Origin: Pseudomonadota bacterium
GTDB lineage: Bacteria > Pseudomonadota > Alphaproteobacteria > Thalassobaculales > Thalassobaculaceae
Reading direction: 5' to 3'
DNA: 9,546 bases
Assembly (NCBI GenBank): GCA_027623845.1
Contig: JAQBUJ010000078.1
Span: 1 to 9,546 of the forward strand
This document shows, one piece after another, positions 5,925-9,546 of this stretch (the stretch's first letter is position 1; every line of letters begins with the position of its first letter). A model generated the notes under the pieces. The model was given only the letters and a program-made list of their open reading frames with translations, did not search any database and had not been told where the DNA came from. The position numbers were made by a program, and so were the translations under genes.

Positions 5925-8900
5925 GCGAAGCGATGCTGGCGCCGCGGATCTATTCAATCCCTGGCGACCTTTCGTTTGCTGATGCTCTGGCCGATGGGCT
6001 GTGGCGACGGGCCGGGCAAGACCCGCTACAGCTGAACCGAGGCATCGTCCTGGTCCCCCATCGCCGAGCCGTCAGGGTGTTGGCGGATGCGTTCCTCAGA
6101 TTGGGACAGGGCCGCGCCATGCTGCTGCCCGAGATCCGTGCCGTCGGGGATGTGGATGAGGACGAGCCATTCGGTGATTTCTCCATCGCATTGGATGCGG
6201 AAACCGAGACCGAATGCCCGCCGGCGATTTCCGAATTGCGTCGGCAGCTTTTGCTGACCCGTCTGGTGATGCGATATTTGGCCGAGACGGGGGCCGAGAC
6301 GGGGACCGACTCGGAAATTACATCAGCGACGCTGAATGCTGCGTCGCCGGACCAGGCGGCGCGGTTGGCGCTCGAGCTTGCCCGACTGCTTGATCAAATG
6401 CAGACCGAGGGCATCGCCTTTGAGCGTCTTGCCACACTGGTTCCCGATGAACATGCCCGGCATTGGCAGCAAACTCTCGATTTTCTGTCGATCGTGACCG
6501 AATTTTGGCCACGCTTGCTGGTTGAGGAAGGGGCTGTCGATCCAGCCGTCAGGCGTGATCGCATGCTCACCGATCTTGCCGATCGCTGGACCCGAGAGCC
6601 GCCGCAACGTCCGGTAACCATCGCCGGCTCGACCGGTAGTGTGCCGGCCACGGCCCGGTTGATGCAGGTGGTCGCGGGGCTGGCCGAAGGGGCCGTCGTC
6701 CTGCCGGGCTTGGATCAGCAATTGGATGCGGCGAGCTGGGACGCCGCGCATGTTGACAGCGCGCACCCGCAGCATGCCCTGGCGCGTTTGCTGGAGCGGC
6801 TGAAAGCGCCGCGTGAGGCGGTCGCGCTATGGGTGCCGGACACCGGCCCGCGACTACGCGCCGGTCGGGCTCGGTTGTTGCGCGAGGCGATGCGTCCGGC
6901 GGTGACCACGGACCGCTGGCGCGATTTATCCGCCGAGGACATTCCACGGGACGATTTGAGCGGCTTGGCGCTGGTTGAATGCGCCAACGTTCAGGAGGAG
7001 GCCGGGGTCATCGCCTTGGCGATGCGTGAGACTTTGGAGACGGTGGGTCGGACTTGTGCGTTGATCACCCCGGACCGGGCGCTAGCCCGGCGGGTGAAGT
7101 CGGAGCTGAGGCGTTGGGCTATCGAAGTTGACGATTCGGCCGGTCAACCGCTTGCCGATACCCCGGTATTCGCCTTTTGGCGGTTGACCGGGGCGATGGT
7201 CGCCGCCGAATTGGCCCCGGTGCCGATGCTTGCGGCATTGAAGCACCCGCTCGCCCGGGGAGGTTTGGCGCCGGGGATGTTTCGCCGTAATGTCCGGCTG
7301 TTGGAGCGGGCGGTACTGCGTGGGCCGCGTCCGGGACCGGGTATTGATGGTTTGTTGGCGGCCCTCGACCTTGCCGAGGAGCCCGATGGGGAGCATCGGC
7401 GATCGCCGGTCACTGCGGAGGAACGCGGTGGCTTGGTAGCCTGGCTTACACGCTTGGCGCCGACATTAAAAAGCTTCGAGGCGGCGCTCGGCAACCGAAG
7501 CATCGCGCTGCAAGACCTGTTAATGGCCCATAACGGCCTGGCCGAGACCCTGGCGGCGGATCACGCGGACCTGGGGGCGACGACGATCTGGTCCGGGGAT
7601 GCCGGCGAACAGGCCGCGGCGTTTCTGGCCGATTTGTTTTCCGTTGCGCGGGACTGGCCGGAAATGGACGGCCGGGACTATCTGCCGTTGCTTGAGGCGT
7701 TGCTTGCCGGCGCGATGTTCAGACCAAAATTCGGGACCCATCCACGCCTTGCCATTCTCGGCCCCTTGGAAGGACGCCTGCAATCCTATGACCGGGTTGT
7801 GCTGGGCGGTCTGAACGAAGGCACCTGGCCGCCGGAAACAGCTGCCGACCCCTGGCTCAGTCGACCGATGCGAAGCGCCCTTGGCCTGCCGCTTCCGGAA
7901 ATTCGGATCGGCCAATCGGCGCATGATTTCGTCCAGGCCTGCGGCGCCACTGAGGTGATTATCACGCGGGCGGAGCGGGTTGGCGGGACGCCGACGGTGC
8001 CATCGCGTTGGTTGCTGCGGATCCAATCGGTGCTGGATGCGCTGGGCATCGCCGATGCGCTGAAGGACAACGACCCGGAGGCCGATTGGCGCGGTTGGCA
8101 AGCCCGGCTGGACGCGGCGGAAGGCTCGACGAGACGGGGACCGCCGGAGCCGCGCCCGGCGGTGGCGGCGCGGCCTCGGTCGTTCTCGGTGACCCAGATA
8201 GGCACCTGGCAACGCAATCCCTACGCGATTTACGCGCGGCGCATCCTTGGACTCAGACCGTTGGATCCCTTGGATGGAGAGCCCGGAGCCGCCGATCGCG
8301 GCAACCTGATTCACGATGCGCTGGACGCCTATATCAAAGCTGGTCCCCCGATGGATCCTGGCGAGGCGCTGGCGGCGCTGCTGGAGCACGGGCGCGCCGC
8401 CTTCGCCTCGGTGATGGCGCGCCCGGCTGTTTGGGCTTTTTGGTGGCCCAGGTTTGAGCGGATCGCCGAATGGTTCATCACCACCGAAACGATGCGGGCC
8501 TCCCTGATCAAGACCTCGCATAGTGAGATCAAAGGTAAAATCGAACTCCTCTCCCCCGGCGGCGCGGTCGAATTGCGGGCGATTGCCGACCGGCTGGACC
8601 ACGGGGCCGGTGGAGACTGGACGATCATCGACTACAAGACCGGCATGGTGCCGCGCCGGGCCGAGGTCGAGGCGGGGTTGGCGCCGCAACTGCCACTGGA
8701 AGCGTTGATCCTGCGCCATGGCGGGTTCGAGGGATTGCCGGCCGGGCTTTGTGCGTCCCTGGATTACTGGCGACTGACCGGCGGCGAGCCGGCCGGCGAG
8801 ATGCGATCACATGGCGACGGTGTCGAAGATCTGGTCGATGCCGCAGAGGCCGGGTTGCTCCGGTTGATTGAGGCATTCGATCAACCGGAGACGCCCTATC

Positions 8901-8980
8901 GTGCGATCCCCGACCCGGATCTGGCGCTCCGGTTTGACGACTATGCCCATCTCGCGCGGATCAAGGAGTGGTCGTCTTGA
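5921..8980 (+). CDS. addB: Double-strand break repair protein AddB (helicase-like/nuclease subunit)
   Basis: 1019 aa, the usual size for alphaproteobacterial AddB. AddB pairs with AddA (next gene) in the helicase-nuclease that resects broken DNA ends and prepares them for RecA. The N-terminal part has the inactivated helicase-like fold with GIVLVPHRRAVRVLADAFL (41-59) and LLPEIRAVGD (68-77). A helicase-like GGLNEGTWPPE segment lies at 629-639. The C-terminus is a RecB-family nuclease: GNLIHDAL with His798, ADRLD with Asp890 and Asp893, IIDYKTG with Asp904 and Lys906, and APQLPLEA with Gln923. All nuclease residues appear intact. TTG 5921 overlaps the murU stop (TTGA), matching the addB/addA junction. 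ATG 5933 (MLAPRIYSIPG) is an equally plausible start four codons on, and neither has a clear ribosome site. Residues 121-128 include a small in-frame duplication (AETGAETG). Confidence 0.95.
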   Translation: MSEAMLAPRIYSIPGDLSFADALADGLWRRAGQDPLQLNRGIVLVPHRRAVRVLADAFLRLGQGRAMLLPEIRAVGDVDEDEPFGDFSIALDAETETECPPAISELRRQLLLTRLVMRYLAETGAETGTDSEITSATLNAASPDQAARLALELARLLDQMQTEGIAFERLATLVPDEHARHWQQTLDFLSIVTEFWPRLLVEEGAVDPAVRRDRMLTDLADRWTREPPQRPVTIAGSTGSVPATARLMQVVAGLAEGAVVLPGLDQQLDAASWDAAHVDSAHPQHALARLLERLKAPREAVALWVPDTGPRLRAGRARLLREAMRPAVTTDRWRDLSAEDIPRDDLSGLALVECANVQEEAGVIALAMRETLETVGRTCALITPDRALARRVKSELRRWAIEVDDSAGQPLADTPVFAFWRLTGAMVAAELAPVPMLAALKHPLARGGLAPGMFRRNVRLLERAVLRGPRPGPGIDGLLAALDLAEEPDGEHRRSPVTAEERGGLVAWLTRLAPTLKSFEAALGNRSIALQDLLMAHNGLAETLAADHADLGATTIWSGDAGEQAAAFLADLFSVARDWPEMDGRDYLPLLEALLAGAMFRPKFGTHPRLAILGPLEGRLQSYDRVVLGGLNEGTWPPETAADPWLSRPMRSALGLPLPEIRIGQSAHDFVQACGATEVIITRAERVGGTPTVPSRWLLRIQSVLDALGIADALKDNDPEADWRGWQARLDAAEGSTRRGPPEPRPAVAARPRSFSVTQIGTWQRNPYAIYARRILGLRPLDPLDGEPGAADRGNLIHDALDAYIKAGPPMDPGEALAALLEHGRAAFASVMARPAVWAFWWPRFERIAEWFITTETMRASLIKTSHSEIKGKIELLSPGGAVELRAIADRLDHGAGGDWTIIDYKTGMVPRRAEVEAGLAPQLPLEALILRHGGFEGLPAGLCASLDYWRLTGGEPAGEMRSHGDGVEDLVDAAEAGLLRLIEAFDQPETPYRAIPDPDLALRFDDYAHLARIKEWSS
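5922..5933 (+). repeat. Junction repeat TGAGCGAAGCGA, copy 2 (murU/addB)
   Basis: This is identical to 3580-3591. It begins with the murU stop and ends on the first base of the alternative addB ATG (5933). The inner GAGCGAAG could serve as a poor Shine-Dalgarno sequence for that ATG, as its counterpart could for the tsaE ATG. Confidence 0.4.
6281..6304 (+). repeat. Two perfect 12-bp tandem copies inside addB
   Basis: GCCGAGACGGGG occurs twice back to back (6281-6292, 6293-6304). A degraded partial copy (ACCGACTCGG) follows. The unit is a multiple of three, so it lengthens AddB by AETG without shifting the frame. It sits in an acidic, probably surface-exposed linker, and looks like a simple replication-slippage duplication. 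Confidence 0.6.
8963..8968 (+). promoter_or_regulatory. Shine-Dalgarno sequence of addA
   Basis: AAGGAG lies inside the last codons of addB, with 8 nt between it and TTG 8977. That is ideal spacing, so it decides in favour of this TTG. The in-frame GTG at 8968 sits on top of the Shine-Dalgarno sequence and is excluded. It is the best ribosome site in the window. Confidence 0.75.
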
Positions 8981-9546
8981 GCGATATTGGCAACGGCGCC
9001 GAACCGGACGTAGGAGGGCAAGTAGGCTCGGTTGCGCGGGCGGCGCAGGCGCTTCAGCAAAACGCGTCCGAGCCCAATCGGTCGGTGTGGGTCGCCGCCT
9101 CGGCGGGCTCCGGCAAGACCAAGGTTTTGACTGACCGGGTTCTCAGGTTGCTGCTTTCGGGCGCCCGGCCGGAACGCATCCTCTGCCTGACCTTCACCAA
9201 GGCGGCGGCGGCGGAAATGGCCACGCGGATCGCCGGACGGTTGTCGGCCTGGTCGGTGGTCGACGATGCGACCTTGGACGATCAATTGAGGGACTTGTCG
9301 GGACGGGCTCCCGAGGCCATTGAGGTCGAGCGGGCGAGACGGCTTTTCGCCACGGTGCTTGATGCGCCCGGCGGTCTTGAGGTGCAGACGATCCATGGGT
9401 TCTGCCAATCGATTCTGCGCCGGTTTCCTCTGGAGGCCGGACTGCCGCCGCAATTTGACGTGCTGGATGAACGTACCGCCGCTGAACGGATGCGGATGGC
9501 TCGGGATCTGATGATCCTGGGCGCCCGGCGCGGCGCGGCCCCCGGT
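8977..9546 (+). CDS. addA: Helicase-nuclease subunit AddA, N-terminal part
   Basis: The first 190 codons are present; the gene runs off the right edge, and full-length AddA is about 1100-1200 aa. AddA is the UvrD/Rep-type (superfamily 1) helicase motor with a C-terminal nuclease domain, acting with AddB on double-strand DNA ends. Visible here are a Q-motif-like stretch ending ALQQNASEP (25-33), the Walker A loop AASAGSGKTKVLTDRV (40-55), motif Ia LTFTKAAAAEMATRI (71-85) and the conserved EVQTIHGFCQSILRRFP (135-151). The start is TTG, fixed by the AAGGAG site 8 nt upstream. TTG overlaps the addB stop (TTGA at 8977-8980), so the two partner subunits are probably translated in a coupled way. The nuclease domain and end of the gene are not visible. 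Confidence 0.95.
   Translation, partial: MSDIGNGAEPDVGGQVGSVARAAQALQQNASEPNRSVWVAASAGSGKTKVLTDRVLRLLLSGARPERILCLTFTKAAAAEMATRIAGRLSAWSVVDDATLDDQLRDLSGRAPEAIEVERARRLFATVLDAPGGLEVQTIHGFCQSILRRFPLEAGLPPQFDVLDERTAAERMRMARDLMILGARRGAAPG

Noticed and set aside
7520..8719. Long open frame (399 codons) on the minus strand inside addB
   Set aside because: Its product is rich in Arg, Pro and Gly with no recognisable motif, and it lies antisense to a well-supported addB segment including nuclease residues. Long antisense frames are expected in GC-rich genes.

Overview
The window is a densely coded, GC-rich stretch with every gene on the + strand. It looks like an alphaproteobacterial chromosome. The clearest marker is a DivL-type pseudokinase with tyrosine in place of the phospho-accepting histidine, a protein known from the alphaproteobacterial CtrA cell-cycle network. 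The AddAB helicase-nuclease is of the alphaproteobacterial type, and the AmgK/MurU pair fits this group. Genus and species cannot be read from the sequence.

Layout. Positions 1-1016 hold the C-terminal part of a hydantoinase B/oxoprolinase-family protein (HyuB), cut by the window edge. A gap of about 100 bp follows. It is the only non-coding interval of any size and the most likely place for the promoter of the next genes. From 1118 to the right edge runs an almost gapless gene string: divL (in two reading frames, 1118-3112 and 3109-3582), tsaE (3596-4123), amgK (4120-5169), murU (5160-5924), addB (5921-8980) and addA (8977 to the edge). Five of the six junctions are stop/start overlaps: ATGA, GTGA, a 10-bp overlap, TTGA and TTGA. 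The sixth, divL-tsaE, is a 13-bp gap. This points to one polycistronic, translationally coupled unit.

How the genes relate. By homology, DivL controls the CckA-CtrA phosphorelay at the membrane. TsaE is the ATPase of the tRNA t6A-modification complex. AmgK and MurU are consecutive enzymes that turn recycled cell-wall sugar into UDP-MurNAc. AddA and AddB form the helicase-nuclease that processes double-strand breaks. The last two pairs are functional partners. The link between the four processes is one of shared expression, and any regulatory logic behind it is inference.

Main oddity. DivL is cut by a -1 frame change exactly between its HisKA-like dimerisation domain and its ATPase domain, at an ATGA overlap, with no residue missing on either side. 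It is either a one-base lesion or sequencing error, or a real two-chain DivL. A second small curiosity is a six-codon mini-frame that bridges the divL stop and the tsaE start through two further stop/start overlaps. I found no RNA genes, CRISPR arrays, insertion sequences or clearly novel system.
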